From positions 1 through 64,000 of the forward strand of contig CAZHFW010000019.1 in assembly GCA_964531675.1 (NCBI GenBank): a stretch of 64,000 nucleotides of DNA. Direction: 5' to 3'. Position 1 is the first letter of the stretch; each line of letters opens with the position of its first letter. Positions 1 to 10,507 of the stretch are shown in pieces. The position numbers and the translations under genes were made by a program. A model generated the notes under the pieces. That model did no database searches. It had not been told where the DNA came from and saw only the letters and a program-made list of their open reading frames with translations. This DNA comes from CAZHFW01 sp964531675 (GTDB lineage Bacteria; Planctomycetota; Phycisphaerae; Phycisphaerales; UBA1924).

Positions 1-542
1 CGGTCCTGTTCCTGAGCCGCATTCACGTCAAGAAGGGCATCGAGCTGCTGATCGAGGCCAGCGCCAGGCTGCGCGCGACCGGACTGGATCACAACGTGAT
101 GATCGCCGGCGATGGCGATGCGGCGTACGTCGAATCGCTCAAGAAGCACGCGGCCAGCCTGAACATGGCCGATCGCGTCGCGTTCCTCGGGATGGTCACG
201 GGCAAGGACAAGCTCTCGCTCTTTGAGGCGTGCCGGCTCTTCGTGCTCCCGACGTATCAGGAGAACTTCGGGTTCGTGTTCTACGAGTCCCTCGGCGCGG
301 GCGTGCCTCTGATCACGACCCCGGACGTCGATACCTGGCCCGAGCTCAAGGCTTCGGGCGGCGCGCTGATCGTGGAGCGCAGCGTGGACAAGTACGTGAC
401 CGCGATGCGCGAGATGCTCTCGGACCCGGATCGCTGCAAGCGGATGGGACAGGCAGCCAAAGCCTGGCTCTTTGAGAATATGGATCCCCTGAAGCTCGCC
501 AAGCGGTATGAAGAGATGTACCAGTCCGCCGTGAAGGGCTGA
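1..542 (+). CDS. Glycosyltransferase family 4, C-terminal part (5' end outside window)
   Basis: The frame is open from base 3 of the window, so the start and most of the acceptor domain lie upstream; about 179 residues are visible. They match the nucleotide-sugar-binding half of GT-B, family GT4 enzymes: an FLSRIHVKKG segment at the start of the Rossmann domain, then the E-x7-E motif in ENFGFVFYESLGAG. Such enzymes add a sugar from an activated donor to a glycan or lipid acceptor on the cytoplasmic side of the membrane. The next gene starts 13 bp downstream and encodes a close relative, so the two form an operon, probably for polysaccharide or lipid-linked glycan synthesis. Donor and acceptor cannot be told from the sequence. 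Confidence 0.88.
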   Translation, partial: VLFLSRIHVKKGIELLIEASARLRATGLDHNVMIAGDGDAAYVESLKKHAASLNMADRVAFLGMVTGKDKLSLFEACRLFVLPTYQENFGFVFYESLGAGVPLITTPDVDTWPELKASGGALIVERSVDKYVTAMREMLSDPDRCKRMGQAAKAWLFENMDPLKLAKRYEEMYQSAVKG

Positions 543-555
543 ACGCGAGCTGTCC

Positions 556-1758
556 ATGCGCATCGTTCACTATCTCTGCAGCGCCCGGCTCATCGACGGC
601 GGCGTCCCCAAAGCCGCGGTGGATCTCTCCGTCCGCCTGGGCTCCGCGGGGCATGACGTCACGTTCCTGACCTGGGACGCGGAACTCTGCCCCACGTCCT
701 GGAAAGACGGGACCGATCCTCGGGTCAAGCTCATCATCCTCGAGCCCGCCTCCGGGCCTCTGGGCCTGTTCCGCAGGCGACAGCTGGCTGCGTTTGAGCG
801 GGAGATCGCAAGCGCCGACGTCGTGCACCTGCACGGGATGTGGACGACCTCCAACCTGCAGGTCGCGTCAATCGCGCGCAGGCTTGGCAAGCCCTACGTG
901 CTCAGCCCGCACGGCATGCTCGACACCTGGAGCATGGCGCAGGGCACCCGCCACAAGAAGATCTTTCTGACCCTGGTGGGCCACCGGCTGCTGCGGCGGA
1001 GCGCCTTCGTGCACTTCACAGCGCAATCGGAGCTCGACCAGGCCAAGCCCATCCTCGGCCGGGCCCGGGGCCGCGTGCTGCCCTTGGCCTTTGATCTCGA
1101 TCCATACCGCGAGCTTCCGGGAATCGGACCCGCGTGCGAGCGCTACAACCTGGAGCCCGACGGCCCGATCAAGCTGCTGTTCCTGAGCCGGATTCATCCC
1201 AAGAAGGGGCTCGAGAGACTCTTGCACGCGACCCGAGCGCTGATCGAGTCCGGGACCGCGGTGAAACTGCTGGTCGCGGGCTCGGGCGACGCCGAGTACG
1301 AGCGCTCGCTCCACGAGCTGGCCCGCACGCTCGGGCTCGATGGCCCAGGTCGCCATGATCGCGTGCGTTTCCTGGGAGCTGTGAGCGGGCGCGAGAAGAT
1401 CAGCCTCTACCAGCTCGCGGATCTGATGGTCCTGGCGACCTCTCAGGAGAACTTCGGGTTTGTGTTCTTTGAGTCCCTGGCAGCGGGAACGCCGCTGGTC
1501 ACGACCCGGGCGGTGGACACGTGGCGCGAGCTCGAGCGGTCGGGCGGCGCGGCGATCTTCGACCTTCCCGAGAAGGGATCGCTCGAAGATCAGGTCAACG
1601 CGACAGTCGCCGCCATCCGCGCCGCCCTGGCGAGCCGGGACGAACTGAAGTCCCGGGGCCAGAAAGGGCGCCAGTGGGTGCTCACGGAGATGGACCCGGC
1701 ACGGATCATCGAGAGCTTCGTGGAGATGTACCAGGCCGCCATGGCCCTGCCGCGCTGA
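556..1758 (+). CDS. Glycosyltransferase family 4
   Basis: A complete 400-residue GT-B fold glycosyltransferase. The N-terminal half has the acceptor-domain opening MRIVHYLCSARLIDGGVPK and a VVHLHGMW segment. The C-terminal half has LLFLSRIHPKKGLERLL and the E-x7-E motif at about residues 298-306 (ENFGFVFFE), followed by SLAAGTPLVTT. It is clearly paralogous to the partial gene upstream: the FGFVF-ESL-AG-PL-TT core and the RIH-KKG segment are shared. No membrane segment is evident, so it probably acts as a peripheral cytoplasmic enzyme. The downstream asparaginase-like gene starts 25 bp later and may be co-transcribed. Glycan specificity is unknown. Confidence 0.9.
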   Translation: MRIVHYLCSARLIDGGVPKAAVDLSVRLGSAGHDVTFLTWDAELCPTSWKDGTDPRVKLIILEPASGPLGLFRRRQLAAFEREIASADVVHLHGMWTTSNLQVASIARRLGKPYVLSPHGMLDTWSMAQGTRHKKIFLTLVGHRLLRRSAFVHFTAQSELDQAKPILGRARGRVLPLAFDLDPYRELPGIGPACERYNLEPDGPIKLLFLSRIHPKKGLERLLHATRALIESGTAVKLLVAGSGDAEYERSLHELARTLGLDGPGRHDRVRFLGAVSGREKISLYQLADLMVLATSQENFGFVFFESLAAGTPLVTTRAVDTWRELERSGGAAIFDLPEKGSLEDQVNATVAAIRAALASRDELKSRGQKGRQWVLTEMDPARIIESFVEMYQAAMALPR

Positions 1759-1783
1759 GCACCCCGGCGCTACGATCCGGTCC

Positions 1784-2311
1784 ATGCGCCACATCACGCT
1801 CATCACGACCGGCGGGACGATCGAGAAGACCTACGACGAGCGCACCGGCAGCCTGGAAAACCGGCGTTCCATCGTGGCCCGCATGCTCCGCAGGCTGAGG
1901 CTCGAGGACACCGCGGTCGCGACCATCGAGCTGATGAGCAAAGACAGCCTCTTCATGACCGAAGAGGACCGCGAGCGCATCGTCGACGCGGTCCGCGCCG
2001 CTGGCGGAGAGTCCAATCCACGCCCAGGCACCACCGGCAACGGCATCGTGATCCTCCACGGCACCGACACCCTCACCATCACCGGCGAGAAGCTCTGCGC
2101 CGCCTTCCCGACGCCCTGCTGCCCGATCGTGCTCACGGGTGCGATGCGACCCTACGAGATGGTCCGCTCCGACGCGCTGCAGAACCTCACCGAGGCGATC
2201 TTCGCGACCGCGGTGCTCTCGCCCGGCGTGTACTGCGTCGCCCACGGCCAGGCCCTGCGCTTCCCCGGCATCGCCAAGGACCGCGAGCGGGCGACGTTTG
2301 TGAAGGCGTAA
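1784..2311 (+). CDS. Single-domain asparaginase-like protein
   Basis: This 175-residue protein carries the first catalytic signature of type I/II L-asparaginases near its N-terminus (TTGGTIEKTYD, with the nucleophile Thr) and the second signature ILHGTDTL near residue 88. It then has VLTGAMRPYEMVRSDALQN, equivalent to the family's TGxMR region. It stops after the N-terminal domain; full-length asparaginases have about 330 residues with a second domain completing the dimer. Short one-domain relatives are known in many bacteria, so this looks like a natural short form rather than a truncation: the reading frame is clean and the gene stops normally. Amidohydrolase activity on asparagine or a related amide is inferred, not shown. 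Confidence 0.8.
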   Translation: MRHITLITTGGTIEKTYDERTGSLENRRSIVARMLRRLRLEDTAVATIELMSKDSLFMTEEDRERIVDAVRAAGGESNPRPGTTGNGIVILHGTDTLTITGEKLCAAFPTPCCPIVLTGAMRPYEMVRSDALQNLTEAIFATAVLSPGVYCVAHGQALRFPGIAKDRERATFVKA

Positions 2312-2337
2312 GTCCCGATTGTCAGGTGCATCCGTCC

Positions 2338-2432
2338 GAGCCGAGCGGCGCAAGCCGCCGGCGGGCGATGTCGATTCGATGAACGCGATCGATTCGATGG
2401 GCGCCGCACCGGTCGCTTGCGCGACGCGGCTC
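2338..2432. repeat. Inverted repeat with GCAA-loop hairpins (family 2, copy 1)
   Basis: Between the convergent asparaginase and rplU genes lies a long imperfect inverted repeat (left arm 2338-2363, right arm 2402-2432). Each arm is itself a small hairpin with a GCAA loop on one strand: GCGGC-GCAA-GCCGC on the left and, read on the minus strand, GTCGC-GCAA-GCGAC on the right. The middle holds two ATTCGAT-containing direct repeats. Related copies are at 29401-29430 and 48876-48996. Confidence 0.7.
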
Positions 2433-2468
2433 TGAACGTCAGAATCGAAGCGACCGCAATGCCATCGC

Positions 2469-2501
2469 AAAAACAACAAGGGCCCGCCGGTTGGCGAGCC
2501 C
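2469..2501 (-). terminator. Rho-independent terminator of rplU
   Basis: Read on the minus strand, a 9-bp stem (GGGCTCGCC with GGCGGGCCC, one G-T wobble) closes a 4-nt loop and is followed by TTGTTGTTTTTG. It lies just after the rplU stop codon. Confidence 0.85.
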
Positions 2502-2524
2502 CTGCGATGAGCATGAAGATCGGA

Positions 2525-2851
2525 TCAGCCGTTGATCGCGGTGATCTTGACCTCGGTGTAGCGCTGGCGGTGACCGGTGCGCTTCTTGAAGGTCGTCTTC
2601 TCCTTGAACTTCTGGATGTAGAGCTTCTCGCCCTTGACGACCGGGTTGGTGACCTCGGCCTGGACGGAGGCGCCCTTGACGTAGGGCTGGCCGAACTTGG
2701 CATCGCCGCCGACCTTGCCGACGACCAGCACCTTGTCGAAGGAGATCTTGTCGCCGACCTTGGACCCACCCTGGTTGGTGAGGTCGATCAGAACGACTTC
2801 ATCCTTCTCAACCCGACGCTGCCCGCCGCCTTCTTCGATGATCGCGTACAT
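2525..2851 (-). CDS. rplU: 50S ribosomal protein L21
   Basis: A 108-residue protein beginning MYAIIEEGGGQRRVEKDE, matching the L21 family in length and in order: the N-terminal beta-barrel with KVGDKI and FDKVLVVGK, then the C-terminal signature KKRTGHRQRYTEVKI that binds 23S rRNA. The frame stays open for 21 codons upstream, but the start at MYAII is chosen because it matches the family N-terminus and has an AGGAG ribosome-binding site at good spacing. In most bacteria rplU is followed by rpmA (L27). Here a strong terminator follows directly and no L27 gene is nearby, so the usual operon is split. Confidence 0.97.
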   Translation of the reverse strand: MYAIIEEGGGQRRVEKDEVVLIDLTNQGGSKVGDKISFDKVLVVGKVGGDAKFGQPYVKGASVQAEVTNPVVKGEKLYIQKFKEKTTFKKRTGHRQRYTEVKITAING

Positions 2852-3037
2852 GGAAAACTCCTGTTTCCCAGCTGGCGGGGGGTCCGTCTGGACCTCTTGG
2901 CCGAAAAGGCGCAACCCGGTTCACGTGGGGAGGGGAGTTTAGGCACACGCCCCCGCGCCGCCCACGTTCCGGGACCCTCCGGGGCCCCGAATCTGTATGG
3001 ATTTCGTTTGGATGTGACACTTGGCCCCGGTCGGGAC

Positions 3038-3943
3038 TCACTCCAGCGCCAGCCGGTCGTCCTGGCTCTCGGGCTTGCACGACGGCTCGATGTGAATCAG
3101 CACGTCCTGAATCACGGGGAGCTTGGCTCGCACGTGATCCTTCACGCGGTGCGAGAGGGCGTGGGATTCAAAGACGCTCATGAGCGGATGGACGCGGACG
3201 TGCATCTCCATGAGGTACTTGGCGCCCACCTTGCGGGCGGTCGCCTTCTGCACATTGGCGACCCCCTCCACTTCCGCAGCGTGCACCATCGCGGTCGAGA
3301 CCAGGTCTTCAGGGCTGCGGTCCAGCAGTTCATCAAGGGGCGGGCGGGCCAGGCGATACGCGTTCCAGATGATGATCAGGCTCGCGACCAGGGCCGCGAT
3401 GTCGTCGGCGGGCTCATAGCCCGGACCTCCGAAGACCGCGATGGAGATGCCGATGAACGCCGCCAGGGAGGTGAGCGCATCGGTGTCGTGATGTGCCGCG
3501 TCGACCTGTCCCGCGGTGGAGCCCGCTTTCCGGGCAGCACGCCTGGCCATGAACCCGAGCGTGTACTTGGTCACCACCACGACGATGAGCACGCCCAACG
3601 TCCAGGGCGCCGGCGCGTGGTGCGGCGTCACGATCTCGTCGATCGCCTTGGTCGCGATCCCAAGACCGGCTGCAAAGACCAGCCCCGCGACCGCCAGCGC
3701 CGCGAGCGACTCGGCGCGGCCGTGGCCGTAGGGATGGTCCTCGTCCGCCGGACGCTGGGCGTACTGCAACCCCGCCCAGATGACTGCGGAGCCGACGATG
3801 TCCGCCATGGACTCCACCGCGTCCGCGACAAGTGCGTAGGAGTGTCCGACCAGACCTGCGACGAGCTTGGCCGCCGCCAGCGCGATGTTGGTCAGGAGCC
3901 CCCAGAGGGCCATCCGCACGACTTTGGTGGAGGCGTCCGACAC
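3038..3943 (-). CDS. Cation diffusion facilitator family metal exporter
   Basis: A protein of about 301 residues with the CDF layout: six predicted membrane helices followed by a cytoplasmic domain. The metal-site signatures are visible: ADAVESMAD in helix 2 and HHDTD in helix 5, plus the histidine-rich DEDHPYGHGRAE loop. CDF transporters exchange protons for Zn2+, Fe2+, Mn2+ or similar ions to export excess metal. The cytoplasmic end (MHVRVHPLMS...HRVKDHVR) is the usual dimerising, metal-sensing domain. A GTG start at 3943 is preferred because the upstream ATG lies inside the preceding gene; an ATG at 3913 is another option. It is the last gene of a minus-strand run behind a nuclease-like gene (25 bp gap). 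The metal is not predictable with confidence. Confidence 0.9.
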   Translation of the reverse strand: MSDASTKVVRMALWGLLTNIALAAAKLVAGLVGHSYALVADAVESMADIVGSAVIWAGLQYAQRPADEDHPYGHGRAESLAALAVAGLVFAAGLGIATKAIDEIVTPHHAPAPWTLGVLIVVVVTKYTLGFMARRAARKAGSTAGQVDAAHHDTDALTSLAAFIGISIAVFGGPGYEPADDIAALVASLIIIWNAYRLARPPLDELLDRSPEDLVSTAMVHAAEVEGVANVQKATARKVGAKYLMEMHVRVHPLMSVFESHALSHRVKDHVRAKLPVIQDVLIHIEPSCKPESQDDRLALE

Positions 3944-3968
3944 GCCCGAGAGATTACGCGATCCGGCC

Positions 3969-4808
3969 TCACTTTGGCGGGTCGCACGCCGAGCAAGGCT
4001 GATAGCTCTTGCGGGCCTCCTCAAGCGACATCGGCCGGGCGTTCTTCGACAGGAACTTGCACCCCTCCAGGTGGTACTTCTTCCCGTTGGGCGTGACGAA
4101 GACCACCGTCGCCGCCAGTGTCGCGGGCGTCTCAGCCTTCGCCGGAGTCCCGCCCTTGGGCGCGGCGGGCTCCGACGGCGCGGGGGTCTCTGACTTCGGG
4201 CCAGGCTCGACCGGCGCAGCCTTGGGCTTCCACTTCGGGTCCCAAAGTCCCTTCTTCAGCCCGCGGGCCCGCTCCGCGGCCTGACGATACTGCTCCGCGC
4301 TGGACGCGGGCAGATTCGCGGCAGCCTCATCGAACTTGGGATCGAGCCTGGCGAATCCTTGCCGGAGCAGTTCCAGCGCAACATCCAAGCCCTCGGGCTC
4401 GCGACGCAGGATGACCCAAGGCGTCGCGTCCTTCGCGACACCCGCGCCTTGCGGCGCAACCACGCTCAGCGTCTCGCCCGCCAGCATGTTGGTCAAAAAC
4501 GCTGCGCTTGCGGCGGGCGCGTCGTTCCCGGGCATCGCCTCGATGCCGATCAGGCGAACCCGATGTGAATCGCCATCGATGCGCACCACCAGCGTGCGCG
4601 TATCCACCACACGCTCCAGCGTGCATCCCGGCGTCGTGCCTGGCTTCAATGGTCCGACGCGCTCCTCCGCCTGCTCGGGCGGGGGCTTGCGCACGTCGTT
4701 GGCCTTGGTCTGCGCCGATGCGATGCCGCAACAGAGCGACATCAACGCAAGAACCATGCACAGATGCATGATCGCCACCATCAGCCCGCAGTGATGCTTG
4801 TGCAACAT
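3969..4808 (-). CDS. Secreted thermonuclease-like protein with C-terminal metal-binding-type domain
   Basis: A 279-residue protein with a hydrophobic signal sequence in the first 32 residues (cleavage likely near IASA-Q). Residues 60-195 resemble the staphylococcal nuclease (SNase) fold: RVVDTRTLVVRIDGDSHRVRL, then LELLRQGFARL and an ERARGLKKGLWDPKW ending typical of the family. A proline/alanine-rich linker leads to a C-terminal module (YHLEGCKFLSKNARPMS...YQPCSACDPPK). Its one-Cys-plus-CxxC layout is common at the C-terminus of secreted SNase-like proteins. The usual SNase catalytic Arg/Glu residues cannot all be placed, so nuclease activity is uncertain. ATG codons at 4781 and 4769 are other possible starts. 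It lies 46 bp downstream of the anti-sigma-like gene and may belong to that regulon. Confidence 0.75.
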   Translation of the reverse strand: MLHKHHCGLMVAIMHLCMVLALMSLCCGIASAQTKANDVRKPPPEQAEERVGPLKPGTTPGCTLERVVDTRTLVVRIDGDSHRVRLIGIEAMPGNDAPAASAAFLTNMLAGETLSVVAPQGAGVAKDATPWVILRREPEGLDVALELLRQGFARLDPKFDEAAANLPASSAEQYRQAAERARGLKKGLWDPKWKPKAAPVEPGPKSETPAPSEPAAPKGGTPAKAETPATLAATVVFVTPNGKKYHLEGCKFLSKNARPMSLEEARKSYQPCSACDPPK

Positions 4809-4854
4809 ATCACCAGCATGCCAGCAAGCTCAGAGGAACGCAAGACGGTTCCCC

Positions 4855-5946
4855 TTACTGATCCGGCGCGGGTTCGCGGTCGAGCCTGGCGAGCCGACGC
4901 CGCCAAAGGGCGAAAATCAGCACAATCGCCGCGGCAATCCCGATCCACCACCACTTCCCGAGGACGAACACGCGATACGCAAATCCAGTTGTGGCGATCG
5001 GTCCCGGAGCCGAGGTTGGGGCGGGTGCGCCGACACTGCCGCCTGTCACATCCCGGCCCAGCGTGTTGGCCCGCTCGCCTTCGGTCCCCGCGGCTCCCGC
5101 CTTCGCGTCATCCGTATGCCAGGGCTTGGCGTCAAACTGGCTCTCCGCGCGGGAGGCTGCGGTGCTCCCGCCAGGCACCGGGACCGGGCCGGGAGCTGGA
5201 GCGTTCTTGGCTTCCTCGGGAGGCGGCGCGTCCTGCTTGAGCGCCCCGCGATCGGCCGCTTCTTCCTTCGGCGCCGGCGGCCTGCTCGGCTTGCTGGCTT
5301 CGGCCGCCGGTTGCGGGGCCGACTCGGCGGCTTCGCTCTTCCGCTTGGACTTGCCCGACTCATCCGCTGCAGCATCCTTGGACGCCGGCGCCTCCTCCTT
5401 CTGGCCCGCGCTGCGGCCGTAACCACGCTCATCTGCTCGAGGCGTGGCTGGCGCGGGCTCCCCCGAAGCTGGCGCACCGGGGGCTGTCGCACTCTTATCC
5501 ACCACGTCGTCCGCGCGGTCGCGCTGACGGCCGCCGCTCAGGGCGCGCTGCTCAAGCGTCGCGCTGTTGCTCGTCGAAAGCTCGGGACTCAAGACCAGTT
5601 CGGACGGGGATTTCTCGATCCCCTTGTTCAAGCGGTACGCAAGGTCGCCATCGGTGAGAGGCTTCCCAGCCGTCGGTCCCGAGGCGACATCCGGCACGCT
5701 CCGGAGCGGGGCACGCAACGACGTCACCGCAAGCCCCACGACCACGAGCGTCGCGGCAACCGCCATGGGCGCGAGCCAGCGCCGGAGCACGAAGACCTTG
5801 GGCTCCGCGCCCGCCTGCGCCAGTTCCCAGGCCTTGTCCGCGAGTTGCCCGCTGGACTCGCGCGGCGCGGTGAGGGACGCCAGCTCGCGCTCCAGTGCCG
5901 GCGGGATGGGCTCGCCGCCCGGATGTTGTTCGGAGGGATGGTTCAT
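4855..5946 (-). CDS. Membrane-bound anti-sigma-factor-like protein
   Basis: A 363-residue protein encoded directly after an ECF sigma factor. The two overlap by 4 bp (ATGA), which implies translational coupling. The start at MNHPSEQHPGG follows from this overlap, although the frame is open further upstream. The N-terminal 50 residues are soluble and could hold the sigma-binding region. A membrane segment follows (WLAPMAVAATLVVVGLAV), then about 230 residues rich in Ala, Pro, Lys and Glu. A second hydrophobic segment (WWWIGIAAAIVLIFALW) lies near the end with a basic RRRLARLDR tail. No zinc-binding HxxxCxxC anti-sigma motif is visible. The position and topology fit an anti-sigma or sensor role; the function is inferred from context. 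Confidence 0.7.
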   Translation of the reverse strand: MNHPSEQHPGGEPIPPALERELASLTAPRESSGQLADKAWELAQAGAEPKVFVLRRWLAPMAVAATLVVVGLAVTSLRAPLRSVPDVASGPTAGKPLTDGDLAYRLNKGIEKSPSELVLSPELSTSNSATLEQRALSGGRQRDRADDVVDKSATAPGAPASGEPAPATPRADERGYGRSAGQKEEAPASKDAAADESGKSKRKSEAAESAPQPAAEASKPSRPPAPKEEAADRGALKQDAPPPEEAKNAPAPGPVPVPGGSTAASRAESQFDAKPWHTDDAKAGAAGTEGERANTLGRDVTGGSVGAPAPTSAPGPIATTGFAYRVFVLGKWWWIGIAAAIVLIFALWRRRLARLDREPAPDQ

Positions 5947-6506
5947 GTCCAATCCTCCTTCTTGAGTTTGGACCGAAGCTCGTTGAGGGCCGCGTTCAAT
6001 CGCGACTTGAGGGTCCCCGTCGGAATCTCCAGCACTTCCGCGGCCTGTTCGTGGGTGAGCCCCTGGTGATAGCACAGCAGCACGAGCAATCTGGTGGGCG
6101 CGGGAAGGGACGCCATCGCCTGACGCAGGGCCTGCGAACGCTCATCACTCACGAGTTGCCCCGGCGCGGAGAGCCCGCGATCGGAGATCAGAACGCCTTC
6201 GCCGGCTTGTTCATCCGCCAGGGGCGCGAAGGTGCGTTTGGCGCGAAGATCCTTGCAGCGGTTGATGACGATGCGGTAGAGCCACGTTTTCACGCTGCTT
6301 CGCTCCTGAAACCCGTGGGCGTGACGGATCACCCGCACCCAGGCGTCCTGCACCGCATCGCGCGCAAGGTCCACCCGCCCGCCGAGCAGGCCGGTCGCAA
6401 GGCCCAGGAGCATGGGCTCATAGCGGCGGGCAAGCTCGCCAAGCGCGTCCTTCTGGCCGCTGGCCACACGGCGCAGCAGCAGGCGATCGGCATCGTCGGG
6501 GGGCAT
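5943..6506 (-). CDS. ECF-type RNA polymerase sigma factor
   Basis: A 187-residue sigma-70 family protein. Region 2 is recognisable (ARRYEPMLLGLATGLLGG, ARDAVQDAWVRVIRHAHGF, SVKTWLYRIVINRCKDLR), followed by a linker. Region 4 follows with a helix-turn-helix (LLVLLCYHQGLTHEQAAEVL, IPTGTLKSRLNAAL). There is no region 1 or 3, as is usual for ECF factors, which direct RNA polymerase to stress- or envelope-responsive promoters. It is translationally coupled to the membrane protein downstream, a standard sigma/anti-sigma arrangement, and the pair probably controls its own transcription. The 280 bp upstream (6507-6787) hold the typA terminator and presumably this gene's promoter, which was not identified. 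Confidence 0.92.
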   Translation of the reverse strand: MPPDDADRLLLRRVASGQKDALGELARRYEPMLLGLATGLLGGRVDLARDAVQDAWVRVIRHAHGFQERSSVKTWLYRIVINRCKDLRAKRTFAPLADEQAGEGVLISDRGLSAPGQLVSDERSQALRQAMASLPAPTRLLVLLCYHQGLTHEQAAEVLEIPTGTLKSRLNAALNELRSKLKKEDWT

Positions 6507-6692
6507 AGACGGAACCGTCGAGGATTGGACCGGGGGTTGGGGAGGTTGGTTCGGAGAAATGGGGCTGCTCGCGATCGAACGCCGAGCATCCTATCGGACG
6601 GCGTACAGGCCCGCGTCCGCTGGCAAAGCGGGCCGAAACCCGCCCTCCAAGCAACGACCCCTCCCGAGTCCTCGTCGTCGTGACACCATAAA

Positions 6693-6717
6693 AAGCCCTC
6701 CGTGGTCGGAGGGCTTT
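6693..6717 (-). terminator. Rho-independent terminator of typA
   Basis: On the minus strand AAAGCCCTCCG and CGGAGGGCTTT pair around a 4-nt loop, and the stem runs into a short T tract. It lies 70 bp after the typA stop. Confidence 0.85.
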
Positions 6718-6787
6718 AGAGGCTTGCTTCTGTTGCTTCCTCGCCATCGGGTTCTCCCGCTCGCGCGGGAGGCTCGGACGGAAGGGA

Positions 6788-8716
<1,929 letters not shown>

Positions 8717-8873
8717 CGAAAAACGTCCTTGCAAATGGGCTCGAAAGCGGGACGGCAAGGATAGGTCGCACCCCGCGCCAAGGCCCCCTTGTACGACGTT
8801 TGTTCAGTGTGAAACCCGCCAGAACCGTCCGGGCGACGTCTGATTCATGGGTTTTCGGCCGGTCCGCGGGGTG

Positions 8874-10391
8874 TCAGCACTGGTCGTAGCGCTGCTCGGC
8901 GGCCTGGTGCGTCATCGCGCCGGGGCCGATCGTGATCACGTTCTTGCCCTGGCGCTTGCTCTCCAGCGCCAGCAGATCGGCCTTGTCGATGAGTTCCTGC
9001 GGGGAGTTGCCGTCCCACGGGAACGTGACCAGTCCGCCCGAGATCGTCAGGTTGCCCGGCGCGTCCATGCCGAGCTTGGGGAAGCGCTGGCTCAGGATCT
9101 GCTCCTGGAAGCGCCTGGCGATCTGGAAGACGCTGCTCGGCGGCTTGGAGTCGGGCTGGCGCGGGCCGTCGGGCTCGTGGAAGATCACCACGAACTCGTC
9201 GCCTCCCACCCGGCAGACGCGATCGGAAGGACGCACGCCCGCCTTGAGGAGCTGGACGACCTGGTTGAGGATGTCGTCGCCCGCCGCGTGGCCGTAGCGG
9301 TCGTTGTACTGCTTGAAGTTGTCCAGGTCGAAGTAGAGCAGCGTGAGCGGACGGCGGGCGCTGCGCGCCTCGTGCATCGCCGCCGCGAGGAACTTGTCGC
9401 AATACCGCCGGTTGTACGCGCCGGTGCAGGGATCCGTGAACGCCGCCTCGCGCAGCTGCGCCTGCTGATCACGCAAGCGGAGCCAGGACGCGAGCCAGTG
9501 GGCGTGCGCGACGAGTTCCGCCTCGGGCGCGTGCTCGGAGCCGAGCGATCCGAAAACGTGCGCATCCCACGACACCGAAACGCCCGCGACGGGCTTGGCG
9601 GGATCGTGCGGCGTAAACGTGACCGCGCGATCGCCGAGCCGACGCCTGATCATCGCGAGGGCTGCGGGGACGATGTCCTTCCCGCGGAGCATGAGACGCA
9701 CGATCGTCTCGTCGCCGATCTGATCGCCGATGGACGCCCGCTCGCCGAGCGAGGAGAGCATCGCACCCAGGTCAGAAGCAACCGCAGGCGTCGGGACAGG
9801 CTCGACGGGAACCGGTGCGGGCTTGGCGTGTGCGCCGTTGGTGGTCGCGTGAGGCTTGGCTCCGTTGGTCGCAGCTCCGTTGGTCGCAGCTCCGTTGGAA
9901 GCTGCGCCATTGACGCCCGCGTTCGGGAGCGGCGCGCGGGCAGGGCTGCTGGTGCGGAGCATCGCACGCAGGGCCTCGCTGGAAAGATCGGGCTTGACCG
10001 AGCCGTCGTAAATGTCTGCTGAGTCCCCGCTGCCCGCGCTCGTGGCCAGGCGGAGGACCTTGATGTCGGGGTTGAGCGCACGGACCGCGCGCAGGAACTC
10101 GACGGGGTAGTCCACATCCGTCTCGCGATCGCTCGAAGGCTCGGGCTCCGCATCCGGCGCGACGATCACGACGGTGCGCACGCGCGGGCCGGACTCGAAG
10201 GGCTCGGCGACTTCACCCACCGCGTCCAGGGCGCTCTTCACCCGGACCAGTTCCATGTTGGGGTCCAGGCGCAGCTTCGCGTCCAGGCCGGTGCGGCCGA
10301 CCAGAATGACCCGAAGGTCAGGGTTGAGATTGGCGGGGACGTCGATTCCCAAGCCGTGCTCCCAGGTCGGCCCGAGGCTCCGTTGCCTCAT
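8874..10391 (-). CDS. Diguanylate cyclase (GGDEF) with N-terminal receiver-like domain
   Basis: A 505-residue protein. The C-terminal third is a GGDEF domain (FTDPCTGAYNRRYCDKFL, LLYFDLDNFKQYNDRYGH) with an intact GGDEF active-site motif. Five residues before it lies an intact RxxD inhibitory site (RPSD), so c-di-GMP synthesis with product feedback is expected. The N-terminal 130 residues look like a divergent receiver fold (DLRVILVGRTGLDAKLRL, VRTVVIVAPDAE) without a clear phospho-acceptor Asp. Between the two is a flexible linker with three to four NGAAT-type repeats encoded by 15-bp direct repeats. No membrane segment is present. The gene upstream (10508-11299) also holds a receiver-like domain and may be its partner. 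Confidence 0.92.
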   Translation of the reverse strand: MRQRSLGPTWEHGLGIDVPANLNPDLRVILVGRTGLDAKLRLDPNMELVRVKSALDAVGEVAEPFESGPRVRTVVIVAPDAEPEPSSDRETDVDYPVEFLRAVRALNPDIKVLRLATSAGSGDSADIYDGSVKPDLSSEALRAMLRTSSPARAPLPNAGVNGAASNGAATNGAATNGAKPHATTNGAHAKPAPVPVEPVPTPAVASDLGAMLSSLGERASIGDQIGDETIVRLMLRGKDIVPAALAMIRRRLGDRAVTFTPHDPAKPVAGVSVSWDAHVFGSLGSEHAPEAELVAHAHWLASWLRLRDQQAQLREAAFTDPCTGAYNRRYCDKFLAAAMHEARSARRPLTLLYFDLDNFKQYNDRYGHAAGDDILNQVVQLLKAGVRPSDRVCRVGGDEFVVIFHEPDGPRQPDSKPPSSVFQIARRFQEQILSQRFPKLGMDAPGNLTISGGLVTFPWDGNSPQELIDKADLLALESKRQGKNVITIGPGAMTHQAAEQRYDQC

Positions 10392-10507
10392 GACCGCCAG
10401 AACCGTTGATCCGGGAATCCCTTCCCCAACAGGAAGGTTCGTCCGGACCGGGGGCTGACTTTATGGGCCCCCACCCATTCAGAGTTCTTGCCGGTACCCG
10501 TTACGCC

